A DNA stretch of 64,000 bases from Mycolicibacterium llatzerense (GCF_000878195.1 NZ_JXST01000036.1:1-64000); one strand, 5' to 3'. Shown: positions 8,346 through 18,195, counted from the first letter of the stretch. Numbers and translations: made by a program. Notes: generated from the sequence alone by a model not told the origin.

Positions 8346-9196
8346 CACTGCTCCTTCGAATGCGGTACGCCGAGCCCCTCGGCGAGGTTGGCCAGGGCCA
8401 GCTCGGCGAGCGGAAGGTCCACTCCCACAGCAGAACCCAGACCGAGTGCCAGCGACAAATCCTTCTCCGCCAACCCACGGGTGTGGACGAACATGTTGTA
8501 GAGGAAGTGGTCGGGCGCCAGCGGTTTGGTGTCGTCCCGCGCCATGATCGCGCCGGGCCCGCCGGACTGCGCGTCACTGTGCCGCACCACGCGGCCCAGC
8601 TTCTGCAGGTCTATCCCGGAAGCCTCGGCCAGCTTCTGCGCCTCGCACGCGGCGGCGAAACCGATGAAGGTCAGCATGTTCCGGGCCAGCTTCATCCGGG
8701 TGCCCGCGCCGGGCTCACCGGCGCGCACCACCAAGGACGCCCACTGCTTGAAGACGGGCTTGACCTTGTCGTAGGCCGCGTCGTCGGCCCCGACCATGAC
8801 AGCCAGCTCGCCCTTGCTCGCCGCGCCGGCGCCGCCGCTGACCGGGGCGTCCACGATGTGAATCCCCTTGGGCCGCAACTGCTCAGCCAGCTCGACGGCG
8901 GTCGTCGGCTCGATCGTGGAGTGGATCGCGATCACCGTGCCGGGCTCGGCGTGTTCGGCGAGTTGCGTCACGACGTCTCGGACCTGCTCGTCGTTGAGCA
9001 CGGTCACGCTGATCACGTCTGCCTTGGCGACCTCCGCAACGCTGTCGGCCAGGGTGGCGCCGAGTTCCGCGAACGGTGCCATGGCCTCGGCGCGCATGTC
9101 GAAAACGACGAGCCCGCCTGGCCATTCGGCCAGCCGCTTGGCCATCGGCGCGCCCTGGTTTCCCAGACCGATATACCCGAGTCGAACGTCGCTCAT
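8345..9196 (-). CDS. NAD(P)-dependent beta-hydroxyacid dehydrogenase, Rv0770-like
   Basis: A 283-aa member of the 3-hydroxyisobutyrate/6-phosphogluconate dehydrogenase family. The Rossmann motif is GLGNQG (10-15), the substrate loop is DAPVSGG (116-122) and the catalytic lysine is K169 in GAGTRMKLARNM. The length is typical. The ATG at 9196 overlaps the SDR stop by 4 nt (ATGA). The frame stays open upstream to 9577, but that extension runs antisense-like inside the SDR gene and has no family similarity. Together with the SDR and aldehyde dehydrogenase it would oxidise a hydroxy- or aldehyde-bearing acid. The substrate is unknown. Confidence 0.9.
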   Translation of the reverse strand: MSDVRLGYIGLGNQGAPMAKRLAEWPGGLVVFDMRAEAMAPFAELGATLADSVAEVAKADVISVTVLNDEQVRDVVTQLAEHAEPGTVIAIHSTIEPTTAVELAEQLRPKGIHIVDAPVSGGAGAASKGELAVMVGADDAAYDKVKPVFKQWASLVVRAGEPGAGTRMKLARNMLTFIGFAAACEAQKLAEASGIDLQKLGRVVRHSDAQSGGPGAIMARDDTKPLAPDHFLYNMFVHTRGLAEKDLSLALGLGSAVGVDLPLAELALANLAEGLGVPHSKEQ

Positions 9197-9945
9197 GACC
9201 GGATGATCTGTCCGCCGTCGACGTTGAAGATCTGCCCGGTGATCCAGCTGGCCTCGTCGGACAGCAGGAACAGGCACATACCGGCGAGGTCTTCGGGCGT
9301 GCCCATCCGCGCCAGTGGCAGAGTCTGGACGATCTGCTTCACGATGGCCTGCGGCGTGGTGCTGCGGTTGGCCTCGGTGTCGATGGGCCCCGGCGCGATC
9401 GCGTTGATGCGGATGTTGCGCCAGCCCAGTTCGCGGGACAGCTGCTGCGTCAGACCGTTGATGCCGACCTTGGCCAGCCCGTAGAAGTTGGCGTAAACCC
9501 ATGCCGCCGTGGAGGACTGGTTGACGATGGAGCCCCCGCCGCGCTTCTCCATGTGCGCGAACACCGCGCGGGTACACACCAGCGCACCGTCGAGGTTGAC
9601 GCTCATGAACTTGCGGTAGTAGTCCCAGTCCACGGTCAGTAGACCGTCGAGCTTCATGCCGCCGAAGATCGCGGCGTTGTTCACCAGGTAGTCGATCCCG
9701 CCGAACTCTGCCACGGCCTGGGCGGCCATGTCGTTGGCCGAATCGATGTCCGAAACATCGACCCGGACGGCCAGCGCCTTGCCGCCCTCGGCCTTGATGC
9801 CGGCGGCCACCTTCTCTGCGCCTTCGACGTTGATGTCGGCGATGACGACCGCGGCGCCTTCGCGCGCCAGCGCCTCGGCGTAGACCTGGCCGATGCCGCC
9901 GCCGGCTCCGGTCACGATCGCGACCTTGTTCTCAAACCTGCTCAT
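9193..9945 (-). CDS. Short-chain dehydrogenase/reductase, Rv0769-like
   Basis: A 250-aa classical SDR with the cofactor motif TGAGGGIG (12-19), NNA (89-91) and the active-site pair Y155-x3-K159 (YGLAK) with Ser144/145 upstream. An acidic residue at the end of beta-2 (ADIN) favours NAD(H). The C-terminal ITGQIFNVDGG is typical of the family. It is the second gene of the aldA operon, 76 nt after aldA, and couples to the next gene by an ATGA overlap. Confidence 0.92.
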   Translation of the reverse strand: MSRFENKVAIVTGAGGGIGQVYAEALAREGAAVVIADINVEGAEKVAAGIKAEGGKALAVRVDVSDIDSANDMAAQAVAEFGGIDYLVNNAAIFGGMKLDGLLTVDWDYYRKFMSVNLDGALVCTRAVFAHMEKRGGGSIVNQSSTAAWVYANFYGLAKVGINGLTQQLSRELGWRNIRINAIAPGPIDTEANRSTTPQAIVKQIVQTLPLARMGTPEDLAGMCLFLLSDEASWITGQIFNVDGGQIIRS

Positions 9946-10021
9946 GATTTCCTCTCCGCCGAATGGGCAGTTACTACACGGTTTTCGCTGATTTGCGTGT
10001 CACAGTTGGCCACTGGAGCGA

Positions 10022-11491
10022 CTAGGTCGCGAGGGTGGCGATGCACTTGGTCTCCAGGTACTCCTCGAACCCGGCAATGCCCATCTCCCGGCCGTTGCCG
10101 GACTGCTTGTAGCCGCCGAACGGCGCGTCGGCGGAGTACCAGACACCGCCGTTGACGTTGACGGTGCCGACGCGCAGCCGGGCCGCCACGCCGGCCGCCC
10201 GCTGCGGGTCGGCAGAGAACACCGTGCCGGACAGTCCGTACGGCGAGTCGTTGGCGATGCACACGGCGTCGTCGTCGCCATCATGGGCGATGACGGTGAG
10301 CACCGGCCCGAAGATCTCCTCACGCGCGACGCGGGACGAATTGTCCAGTCCGGCAATGACGGTCGGTTCGATGAAGAACCCGGTGTCGCGGTCCGCCGGC
10401 CGCCCGCCACCGCAGGCGAAGGTGCCGCCCTCTTCAATGGCCAGGTCGAGGTAGCTCTGCACCCGGTCGCGTTGGCGCGCCGAGATCACCGGACCGCAGA
10501 CAGTGCGCGAGCTGGACGGGTCACCGGGCTTGATGCCGCCCATGGTGCCGGCCGCGGCCGCGACTGCCTCGTCGTAACGCGCCCGTGGGACCACCAGCCG
10601 GGTGGTGATCGCGCAGCCCTGGCCGGCGTGCATCGACGCGGTGAACGCGGCCATCGCACAGGCGCCGGCCAGGTCGGCGTCGTCGAGCACCAGGAACGCC
10701 GACTTGCCCCCGAGCTCCAGGAACACCTTCTTGATGGTTTCTGCGGCGTCGGTCATCACGGCGCGGCCGGTGACGGTCGATCCGGTGAACGAAACCAGGT
10801 CCACGTCAGGGTGTTTCGACAGCATGGCACCGACGCCGTGGTCACGGGAAGTGACGATGTTGATGGCGCCGGCCGGGAAGTCGGTGTGCTCGGCGATCAG
10901 TTCACCGAGCACCGCGGCGGCCCACGGGGTGTCCGGCGCCGGCTTGAGGACCAGAGTGTTGCCCGCCGCGAGCGCCGGCCCGACTTTGGCGAGGTTGATC
11001 TGGTGCGGGAAGTTCCACGGCGTGATGGCACCGACGACGCCGACGGCCTCGCGCGCGATGGTCCGGTTGGTCGGAATGCCTTGCGGCGTGGCATGTCCCA
11101 GGTCGGTGGTCCACTGGTAGTTCTCGGCGGTGTCGGCAGCGAAGCTCAGGTCTTCGATCGGACCGTCCAAATGCGCGCCCGCGGTGAGCATCCGGGGTGC
11201 ACCGACCTCCGCAATCGTGAGCTCGCGCAGGTCATCGCGGTGGTCGCGCATGGCCTGCTGCAGCTGCCGCAGACAGCGCACCCGCAGTTCGACGTTCGTG
11301 GACCAGTCGGTCTCGTCGAAGGCCCGCCGGGCGGCGTCGATGGCGTCAGCCATGTCCCCCACCGTGGCATCGGCCGCCACGCCGAGGACTTCCTCGGTCG
11401 CGGGGTTGATGGTCGGGAACGCGCCGCGCGAGCCCGGCACCAATTTCCCGTCGATGAGAAGGCGACTTTCGCGATCACCCAGCAAGGTCAT
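10022..11491 (-). CDS. aldA: NAD-dependent aldehyde dehydrogenase
   Basis: A 489-aa ALDH. The catalytic general base is Glu259 in ELGGKS and the nucleophile is Cys293 in GQGCAI; PWNFP lies at 158-162. The ATG at 11491 has AGGAG 5-6 nt upstream. The frame is open to 11551, but that extension would cover the operator. It opens the leftward operon aldA-SDR-dehydrogenase-CMD-unknown. A putative -10 TATGGT lies at 11544-11539 on the minus strand, and the palindrome GGACAGCTGTCC (11511-11522) sits between it and the start, so repression by the divergent TetR product is likely. The length matches M. tuberculosis AldA as I recall it. Confidence 0.93.
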   Translation of the reverse strand: MTLLGDRESRLLIDGKLVPGSRGAFPTINPATEEVLGVAADATVGDMADAIDAARRAFDETDWSTNVELRVRCLRQLQQAMRDHRDDLRELTIAEVGAPRMLTAGAHLDGPIEDLSFAADTAENYQWTTDLGHATPQGIPTNRTIAREAVGVVGAITPWNFPHQINLAKVGPALAAGNTLVLKPAPDTPWAAAVLGELIAEHTDFPAGAINIVTSRDHGVGAMLSKHPDVDLVSFTGSTVTGRAVMTDAAETIKKVFLELGGKSAFLVLDDADLAGACAMAAFTASMHAGQGCAITTRLVVPRARYDEAVAAAAGTMGGIKPGDPSSSRTVCGPVISARQRDRVQSYLDLAIEEGGTFACGGGRPADRDTGFFIEPTVIAGLDNSSRVAREEIFGPVLTVIAHDGDDDAVCIANDSPYGLSGTVFSADPQRAAGVAARLRVGTVNVNGGVWYSADAPFGGYKQSGNGREMGIAGFEEYLETKCIATLAT

Positions 11492-11510
11492 CTGCACTCC
11501 TGAAAATTCT

Positions 11511-11522
11511 GGACAGCTGTCC
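11511..11522. promoter_or_regulatory. TetR-type operator upstream of aldA (GGACAGCTGTCC)
   Basis: A perfect 12-bp palindrome lying about 20 bp upstream of the aldA start and downstream of its putative -10. Its arms (GGACA/TGTCC, 2-bp centre) are the same as those of the second site at 11668-11681, so one regulator probably binds both. Confidence 0.7.
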
Positions 11523-11667
11523 GACAACGTTGAGTCGAACCATAACCTCACGCGCTGCCGAGTGGCAAGGGTCGGGCGAAATCAGGAACGCCGCCGTCGC
11601 GTCAAACACCGGTTCACCTGGTTCTTTTCGCCACCGTCTTGCTTCTGCGACGCGTCATCGGCTAACT

Positions 11668-11681
11668 TGGACATGTGTCCA
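11668..11681. promoter_or_regulatory. TetR-type operator over the TetR gene start (TGGACATGTGTCCA)
   Basis: Arms TGGACA and TGTCCA flank a 2-bp centre. The site begins at the last base of the -10 hexamer TAACTT (11663-11668) and covers the predicted transcription and translation start at 11675, a geometry that would give strong autorepression. Confidence 0.7.
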
Positions 11682-12276
11682 GCGATGCAGTGGCCGCAGT
11701 CACAAGTACCGGCCAAGAAGCGGACGATCAGCCGCGCAACCGCCGCCAGGAGGAAACCTTCCAGAAGGTTCTGGCCGCCGGTCGCGAGATGCTGCGCGAA
11801 TCGTCCTACGCCGACCTGACGGTGCGGGCGGTGGCGGCGCGAGCCAAGGTCGCGCCGGCAACCGCCTACACCTACTTCTCGTCCAAGAACCACCTCATCG
11901 CCGAGGTTTACCTGGACATGGTTCGGCAGGTGCCCTACTTCACCGATGTGAACCAGTCGATGGCCAGCCGCGTCGAGCAGGCGCTGCGCAGCCTGGCCCT
12001 GGTGGTCGCCGACGAACCCGGGGTGGCGGCCGCCTGCACGACGGCCCTGCTGTCCGGCGACGACGACACGGTCCGCAAGGTGCGCGACCGCATCGGTGGC
12101 GAAATCCACCGCCGGATCCGTTCGGCCGTCGGGCCCGACGCCGATCCGCGCCTGCTGTCGGCGCTGGAGATGACGTACTTCGGGGCACTCGTCAACGCCG
12201 GCAGCGGCGTCTACACCTATCACCAAATCGCAGACCGGCTGTCCTATGTCGTCGGACTTATCGTGGGAGACAACGC

Positions 12277-12280
<4 letters not shown>
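11675..12280 (+). CDS. TetR-family regulator of the CYP123-CYP51 operon (Rv0767c-like)
   Basis: A 201-aa TetR regulator. The helix-turn-helix region is RRQEETFQKVLAAGREML to VAPATAYTYFSSKNHLIAEVY (about residues 22-70), and the C-terminal domain is all-helical. The start is taken as GTG 11675. TAACTT at 11663-11668 leaves a 6-nt spacer, so the mRNA would begin at the start codon without a ribosome-binding site. A second in-frame GTG at 11690 is possible. It is divergent from aldA and overlaps the CYP123 start by 4 nt (ATGA), so the regulator heads the operon it probably controls. Confidence 0.88.
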
Positions 12281-13476
<1,196 letters not shown>

Positions 13477-13504
13477 ACCGCCAGATTCTGAGAGGCATTG
13501 CTAC

Positions 13505-14332
13505 ATGGCCCGTTTCGAACCACACCCCACCCGCAGGCCCGCCATCGTGGCCGGCGCCTCGTCGGGCATCGGCGCCGCGACGGCGACGGCACTCGCCGCC
13601 CGTGGCTTCCCGGTCGCCCTCGGCGCCCGCCGGGTGGAGAAGTGTCAGGAACTCGTCGACCAGATCAAAGCCGAAGGCGGAGAAGCGATCGCGCTGCCGC
13701 TGGACGTCACCGATACCGCGTCGGTCGAGAACTTCGTCGCCAAGGCGACAGCCGCTCTCGGCGACATCGAAGTCCTGGTCACCGGCGCCGGTGACACCAA
13801 CTTCGGCCGGCTGCACGAGATGAGCACCGACGATTTCGCGGCACAGTTGCAGATTCACCTGGTCGGCGCCAACCGGATGGCCCGTGCCGTCCTCGACGGC
13901 ATGGTCGAGCGCCGGCGCGGCGACCTGATCTTCGTCGGATCCGACGTGGCGCTGCGGCAGCGCCCGCACATGGGCGCCTACGGCGCCGCGAAAGCCGGCC
14001 TGGTCGCGATGGTCACCAACTTCCAGATGGAGCTGGAAGGCACCGGCGTGCGCGCCTCGGTCGTGCACCCCGGCCCGACCATGACGTCGATGGGCTGGAG
14101 CCTGCCGGCCGAGAAGATCGGTCCGGCCCTCGAGGATTGGGCCAAATGGGGCCAGGCCCGCCACAGCTACTTCCTGCGCGCCGCCGACCTGGCCCGCGCC
14201 ATCACGTTCGTCGCCGAGACCCCGCGCGGCGGGTACATCGCCAACATGGAACTGCAGCCCGAAGCGCCACTGACGGAGATCAAGGACCGTCAGTCGCTGG
14301 CCCTGGGCGAAGAAGGGATGCCTGGACAATGA
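13505..14332 (+). CDS. Short-chain dehydrogenase, Rv0765c-like
   Basis: A 275-aa SDR with the cofactor segment AGASSGIGAATA near residue 17 and the active-site YGAAK. The glycine motif is normal, but TGxxxGIG starts with A instead of T. The C-terminal tail after the core is longer than in classical SDRs and includes LPAEKIGPALEDWAKWG. It lies 28 nt after CYP123 and overlaps CYP51 by ATGA. The position between two P450 genes suggests it oxidises or reduces a P450 product. Confidence 0.88.
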   Translation: MARFEPHPTRRPAIVAGASSGIGAATATALAARGFPVALGARRVEKCQELVDQIKAEGGEAIALPLDVTDTASVENFVAKATAALGDIEVLVTGAGDTNFGRLHEMSTDDFAAQLQIHLVGANRMARAVLDGMVERRRGDLIFVGSDVALRQRPHMGAYGAAKAGLVAMVTNFQMELEGTGVRASVVHPGPTMTSMGWSLPAEKIGPALEDWAKWGQARHSYFLRAADLARAITFVAETPRGGYIANMELQPEAPLTEIKDRQSLALGEEGMPGQ

Positions 14333-15681
14333 CCATCACCAAAGAGGTACAACGGGTTTCGGGCGGTGCCGAGGAACACGGCCACCTGGAAGAGTTCCGC
14401 ACCGACCCGATCGGCCTGATGCAGCGCATCCGCGACGAATGCGGCGACGTCGGCTGGTTCCAGCTCGCGGACAAGCAGGTGGTGCTGCTGACGGGCTCTG
14501 AGGCCAACGAGTTCTTCTTCCGCTCGAGCGACAGTGAACTCAACCAGGCCGAGGCCTATCCGTTCATGACGCCGATCTTCGGCGAGGGCGTGGTGTTCGA
14601 CGCCGACCCCGAACGTCGGGCCGAGATGCTGCACAACACCGCGCTGCGCGGCGAGCAGATGAAGGGCCACGCCGCGACCATCGAGCGCGAGGTCCGGCGG
14701 ATGACCGAAAACTGGGGCGACTCAGGGGAAATCGATCTGCTGGAGTTCTTCTCCGAACTGACCATCTACACCTCGACGGCCTGCCTGATCGGCTCCAAGT
14801 TCCGCAACCAGCTCGATTCGCGGTTCGCGAACTACTACCACCTGCTCGAGCGCGGCACCGATCCGCTCTGCTACGTCGACCCCTATCTGCCCATCGAGAG
14901 TTTCCGCATCCGCGACGAGGCCCGGGCCAACTTGGTGGAGTTGGTGCAGGAGGTCATGGACGGCCGAATTGCCAACCCGCCCACCGACAAGAGCGATCGT
15001 GACCTGCTCGACGTCCTGGTATCCATCAAGGACGAAGAGGGCAACCTGCGCTTCAGCGCCAACGAGGTCACCGGCATGTTCATCTCGCTGATGTTCGCCG
15101 GACACCACACCAGCTCGGGTACGTCGTCGTGGACGCTGATCGAGCTGCTGCGCCACCCCGACTTCTACGCCAAGGTCCAGCAGGAGCTCGACGACCTCTA
15201 CTCGGACGGCCAGGAGGTGAGTTTCCATGCGCTGCGCCAGATTCCGAATCTCGACAACGCGCTCAAGGAGACCCTGCGCCTGCACCCGCCGCTGATCATC
15301 CTGATGCGCGTCGCGCAGGACGAGTTCGAGGTCGCCGAGCACCCGATCCACAAGGGCCAGATGGTGGCCGCCTCGCCGGCGATCTCCAATCGGATTCCCG
15401 AGGACTTCCCGGACCCTGACGCGTTCAACCCAGACCGTTACGAGAAGCCGCGGCAGGAAGATCTGCTGAACCGGTGGACCTGGATCCCGTTCGGTGCCGG
15501 CAAGCACCGCTGCGTGGGTGCGGCGTTCGCGCAGATGCAGATCAAGGCGATCTTCTCGGTTTTGTTGCGCGAGTATGAGTTCGAGATGGCCCAGCCCCCG
15601 GAGAGCTACCAGAACGACCACTCGAAGATGGTCGTCCAGCTGGCCCGGCCCGCGACGGTCCGGTACCGGAAGCGCTCCTGA
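14329..15681 (+). CDS. cyp51: Sterol 14-alpha-demethylase, CYP51
   Basis: A 450-aa P450. The I-helix segment FAGHHTSSGTSSW (256-268), with histidine in place of the usual acid, is diagnostic of CYP51. The substrate-recognition region includes EAYPFMTPIFGEGVVFD (75-91), ExxR is E314-R317 and the haem loop is FGAGKHRCVG (Cys395). M. tuberculosis CYP51 demethylates lanosterol-type sterols in vitro; its natural role in mycobacteria is unresolved. Translation is coupled to the SDR (ATGA), and the ferredoxin gene starts 1 nt after its stop, as in other CYP51-ferredoxin pairs. Confidence 0.97.
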   Translation: MTITKEVQRVSGGAEEHGHLEEFRTDPIGLMQRIRDECGDVGWFQLADKQVVLLTGSEANEFFFRSSDSELNQAEAYPFMTPIFGEGVVFDADPERRAEMLHNTALRGEQMKGHAATIEREVRRMTENWGDSGEIDLLEFFSELTIYTSTACLIGSKFRNQLDSRFANYYHLLERGTDPLCYVDPYLPIESFRIRDEARANLVELVQEVMDGRIANPPTDKSDRDLLDVLVSIKDEEGNLRFSANEVTGMFISLMFAGHHTSSGTSSWTLIELLRHPDFYAKVQQELDDLYSDGQEVSFHALRQIPNLDNALKETLRLHPPLIILMRVAQDEFEVAEHPIHKGQMVAASPAISNRIPEDFPDPDAFNPDRYEKPRQEDLLNRWTWIPFGAGKHRCVGAAFAQMQIKAIFSVLLREYEFEMAQPPESYQNDHSKMVVQLARPATVRYRKRS

Positions 15682-15682
15682 A

Positions 15683-15889
15683 ATGGGTGGCTACCGCGTT
15701 GAAGTCGACCGCGACCTGTGCCAGGGCCACGCCATGTGCGCCCTGGAGGCGCCCGACTACTTCAACGTTCCCAAGCGCGGCACCGTCGAGATCCTCGACG
15801 AGACCCCGCCCGACGAAGCGCGCGGCGAGATCGAGCGCGCCGTGGCCGAATGCCCGACCCAAGCCCTGTTCATTCGCGAAACCAGCTGA
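15683..15889 (+). CDS. [3Fe-4S] ferredoxin, CYP51 redox partner
   Basis: A 68-aa ferredoxin. Its cluster ligands are Cys13, Cys19 and Cys57 (CQGHAMC, then ECPTQAL), i.e. three cysteines with His16 in the place of the fourth ligand, which is the pattern of P450-associated [3Fe-4S] ferredoxins. The ATG at 15683 is 1 nt after the CYP51 stop. It corresponds to Rv0763c in order and size and should pass electrons to CYP51 and perhaps CYP123. Confidence 0.95.
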   Translation: MGGYRVEVDRDLCQGHAMCALEAPDYFNVPKRGTVEILDETPPDEARGEIERAVAECPTQALFIRETS

Positions 15890-15906
15890 AAACAAAGGAC
15901 AAGACA

Positions 15907-16470
15907 ATGACGTCATTCCCCCGCGAACAACTCGAAGAGTGGGTGCAGCGGTGGCTGCAGGTCAACCGGGACGCCGAGGCGGCCGGTGACTGGAAGCCCA
16001 TGGCCGACTTCTACACCGACGACGCCACCTACGGCTGGAACATCGGGCCCAAAGAGGACGTGATGTGCCTCGGCAAGGCCGAAATCCGGGACATCGCTCT
16101 GGGTTTGGAGATGGAGGGCCTCGAAGGCTGGAAGTACCCGTATCAACGGGTGGTGATCGACGACAAGCAGGGCGAGGTTGTCGGTTTCTGGAAGCAGGTG
16201 GTCACCGATCCCGACGACCCGTCGGCCGAGGGGCGGGAGATCTACGGCATCGGCGGCAGTTGGTTCCGGCTGGAGAACGTGGACGGGGAGCCGAAGATCG
16301 CCTGGCAGCGCGACTTCTTCGATTTCGGCCACGTGCAGAAGCTCTATATGGACCTGATGACCGCGGGCAAACTGTCCAAGGGCATGCAGCAGCGCATCCA
16401 GCGCAGCCTGGCCGGCGAGCAACTGCCCGGCTACTACCCGCTGGGCGAGGCTCCCGTCCCGATCTGGTGA
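15907..16470 (+). CDS. NTF2-like fold protein, Rv0762c-like
   Basis: A 187-aa protein with the NTF2/SnoaL-like pattern (VNRDAEAAGDWKPMADFYTDDATYGWNIGP, followed by beta strands). The fold is used by small enzymes such as ketosteroid isomerases and by binding proteins. There is no catalytic signature I can assign. It follows the ferredoxin by 17 nt and is the last gene of the CYP123-CYP51 operon before the separate adhB promoter. Confidence 0.75.
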   Translation: MTSFPREQLEEWVQRWLQVNRDAEAAGDWKPMADFYTDDATYGWNIGPKEDVMCLGKAEIRDIALGLEMEGLEGWKYPYQRVVIDDKQGEVVGFWKQVVTDPDDPSAEGREIYGIGGSWFRLENVDGEPKIAWQRDFFDFGHVQKLYMDLMTAGKLSKGMQQRIQRSLAGEQLPGYYPLGEAPVPIW

Positions 16471-16532
16471 AACCGGCCAAGTAGTTGATTGGGGGTGGGT
16501 GTGACGTATCTAACTTTTGCCTCTAGTCTAAG

Positions 16533-16546
16533 TGAAACACGTTCTA
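16533..16546. promoter_or_regulatory. KstR-type operator upstream of adhB (TGAAACACGTTCTA)
   Basis: It fits the published KstR consensus TNNAACNNGTTNNA at all eight fixed positions. It lies immediately downstream of a -10-like TAGTCT (16524-16529), covering the expected transcription start, 16 bp before the GTG of adhB. KstR controls cholesterol catabolism genes in mycobacteria. Confidence 0.75.
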
Positions 16547-16562
16547 GTGGAAGGCACATGCG

Positions 16563-17693
16563 GTGAAGACAAAAGGTGCTCTCATCTGGGAGTTCAACAA
16601 GCCGTGGACGATCGAGGAAATCGAAATCGGCGACCCCGTCAAAGACGAGGTCAAGATCCAGATGGAAGCCTCGGGCATGTGCCATTCGGACCACCACCTG
16701 GTGACCGGCGACATCCCGATGGCCGGTTTCCCGGTGCTCGGCGGCCATGAGGGCGCGGGCATCGTCGTCGAGGTCGGCCCCGGTGTCGACCACATCGCCG
16801 TCGGTGACCACGTCGTGCTGTCGTTCATCCCATCGTGTGGTGAGTGTCCGTCGTGTCAGGCCGGCATGCGCAACCTGTGCGACCTGGGCATGTACCTGCT
16901 GACCGGCACTGCCGTCTCCGACGGCACCCACCGCGTGCACGCCGCCGACGGCACGCCGGTCCTCCCGATGACGCTGCTGGGCACCTTCAGCCCCTACATG
17001 GTGGTCCACAAGAGCTCGGTCGTGAAGATCGACCCGACCATCCCGTTCGAGGTCGCCTGCCTTGTGGGCTGCGGTGTCACCACGGGCTACGGCTCCGCGG
17101 TGCGCAGCGGCGACGTCCGCCCCGGAGACGACGTCTGCATCGTCGGCGTCGGCGGTGTCGGTACAGGAGCGCTGCAGGGTGCCCTGAACGCCGGTGCCCG
17201 CAATGTCTTCGTCGTGGATCCTGTTGAGTTCAAACGGGACAACGCCCTGAAGTTCGGCGCCACGCACGCCTACCCGGACATCTTCAGCGCCATGGCCGGC
17301 GTCGCGGAGGTCACCGAAGGCCGCATGGCCAGCAAGACCATCGTCACCGTCGGTGAACTGCACGGTGAGGACATCGACAACTACCTCAACATCACCAGCA
17401 AGGGCGGCACGTGCGTCGTGACCGCGGTCGCGAACATGGCCAGCCTGGACGTGAAGCTGAACCTGTCGATGCTGACGCTGATGCAGAAGCGCCTGCAGGG
17501 CACCATCTTCGGTGGCGGCAACCCGCACCATGACATCCCGTCGCTGCTGGCCATGTACAAGGCCGGCCGCCTGAACCTCGACGACATGGTCACCCGGCAG
17601 TACAAGCTGGAGCAGATCAACGAGGGCTACCAGGACATGCTGGAGGGCCGCAACATCCGCGGCGTCATCCGATACACCGACGCCGACCGCTGA
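16563..17693 (+). CDS. adhB: Zinc-containing (NDMA-dependent type) alcohol dehydrogenase, AdhB-like
   Basis: A 376-aa medium-chain dehydrogenase. Catalytic-zinc ligands are Cys40 (GMCHSDHH) and His62 (GHE); structural-zinc cysteines are 92, 95, 98 and 106, and the Rossmann motif is GVGGVG. The family includes the actinobacterial NDMA-dependent alcohol dehydrogenases with a tightly bound cofactor. The GTG at 16563 is 8 nt after GGAAGG; the ATG at 16559 leads to an immediate stop. Its own promoter with a KstR-type box implies control separate from the CYP51 operon. It matches Rv0761c in order. An alcohol intermediate of lipid or sterol breakdown is a plausible substrate. Confidence 0.9.
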   Translation: MKTKGALIWEFNKPWTIEEIEIGDPVKDEVKIQMEASGMCHSDHHLVTGDIPMAGFPVLGGHEGAGIVVEVGPGVDHIAVGDHVVLSFIPSCGECPSCQAGMRNLCDLGMYLLTGTAVSDGTHRVHAADGTPVLPMTLLGTFSPYMVVHKSSVVKIDPTIPFEVACLVGCGVTTGYGSAVRSGDVRPGDDVCIVGVGGVGTGALQGALNAGARNVFVVDPVEFKRDNALKFGATHAYPDIFSAMAGVAEVTEGRMASKTIVTVGELHGEDIDNYLNITSKGGTCVVTAVANMASLDVKLNLSMLTLMQKRLQGTIFGGGNPHHDIPSLLAMYKAGRLNLDDMVTRQYKLEQINEGYQDMLEGRNIRGVIRYTDADR

Positions 17694-17709
17694 GCGAGAC
17701 AGCCCAGGC

Positions 17710-17760
17710 CGAAACGGCATTCCAGCAGCGAAAGTTACCGCCTGCCGGAATGCCGTTTCG
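17710..17760 (+). terminator. Long hairpin between adhB and the KSI-like gene
   Basis: Arms 17710-17723 and 17747-17760 are perfect 14-nt reverse complements (CGAAACGGCATTCC). After one mismatch the stem continues with GCAG/CTGC. The hairpin ends 6 nt before the ribosome-binding site of the downstream gene on the same strand. It may attenuate read-through or stabilise a processed mRNA rather than end transcription completely. Confidence 0.6.
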
Positions 17761-17778
17761 CCATGAACAAGGAGAAGC

Positions 17779-18195
17779 ATGAATCCCGTTGTCACCGCGT
17801 CGCAGTCGTCGTGGCGTTGCGTCCAGAGCCACGACCGGGAGGGCTGGCTGGCCCTGATGGCCGACGACATCGTCGTCGAAGACCCGATCGGCGAGTCCGT
17901 CACCAACCCCGACGGCACCGGCGTGAAGGGCAAGGAGGCGCTGGCAGCCTTCTACGACACCAACATCGGGCCCAACCAGTTGACGATCACCTGCGAGGAG
18001 ACGTTCCCGTCCAGCTCGCCCAACGAGATCGCCTACATCCTGGTGCTGCGCACCGAATTCCCGAACGGTTTCGTCGCGACCGTCCGCGGCCCCTTCACGT
18101 ACAAGGTCAACGCCGAGGGGCTCATCACCAACCTGCGCGGCTACTGGAACCTCGAAGCCATGAAGTTCGAGCAGCCGGCGGATCAGAGCAACTGA
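17779..18195 (+). CDS. Ketosteroid-isomerase-like protein, Rv0760c-like
   Basis: A 138-aa NTF2-fold protein closely resembling what I recall of M. tuberculosis Rv0760c (ASQSSWRCVQSHDREGW, ADDIVVEDPIGESVTNPDG), a structurally characterised delta-5-3-ketosteroid isomerase homologue that binds steroids. The acidic residues of the DDIVVEDPIG segment are candidates for the catalytic site. The ATG at 17779 has AAGGAG 6 nt upstream. It overlaps the convergent epimerase gene by 13 nt. The link with CYP51 and adhB points to steroid chemistry. Confidence 0.88.
   Translation: MNPVVTASQSSWRCVQSHDREGWLALMADDIVVEDPIGESVTNPDGTGVKGKEALAAFYDTNIGPNQLTITCEETFPSSSPNEIAYILVLRTEFPNGFVATVRGPFTYKVNAEGLITNLRGYWNLEAMKFEQPADQSN

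Noticed and set aside
10283..11503. 406-aa plus-strand ORF opposite aldA
   Set aside because: Antisense shadow of a clear ALDH gene, composed of Gly/Arg/Asp/His-rich sequence with no domain.
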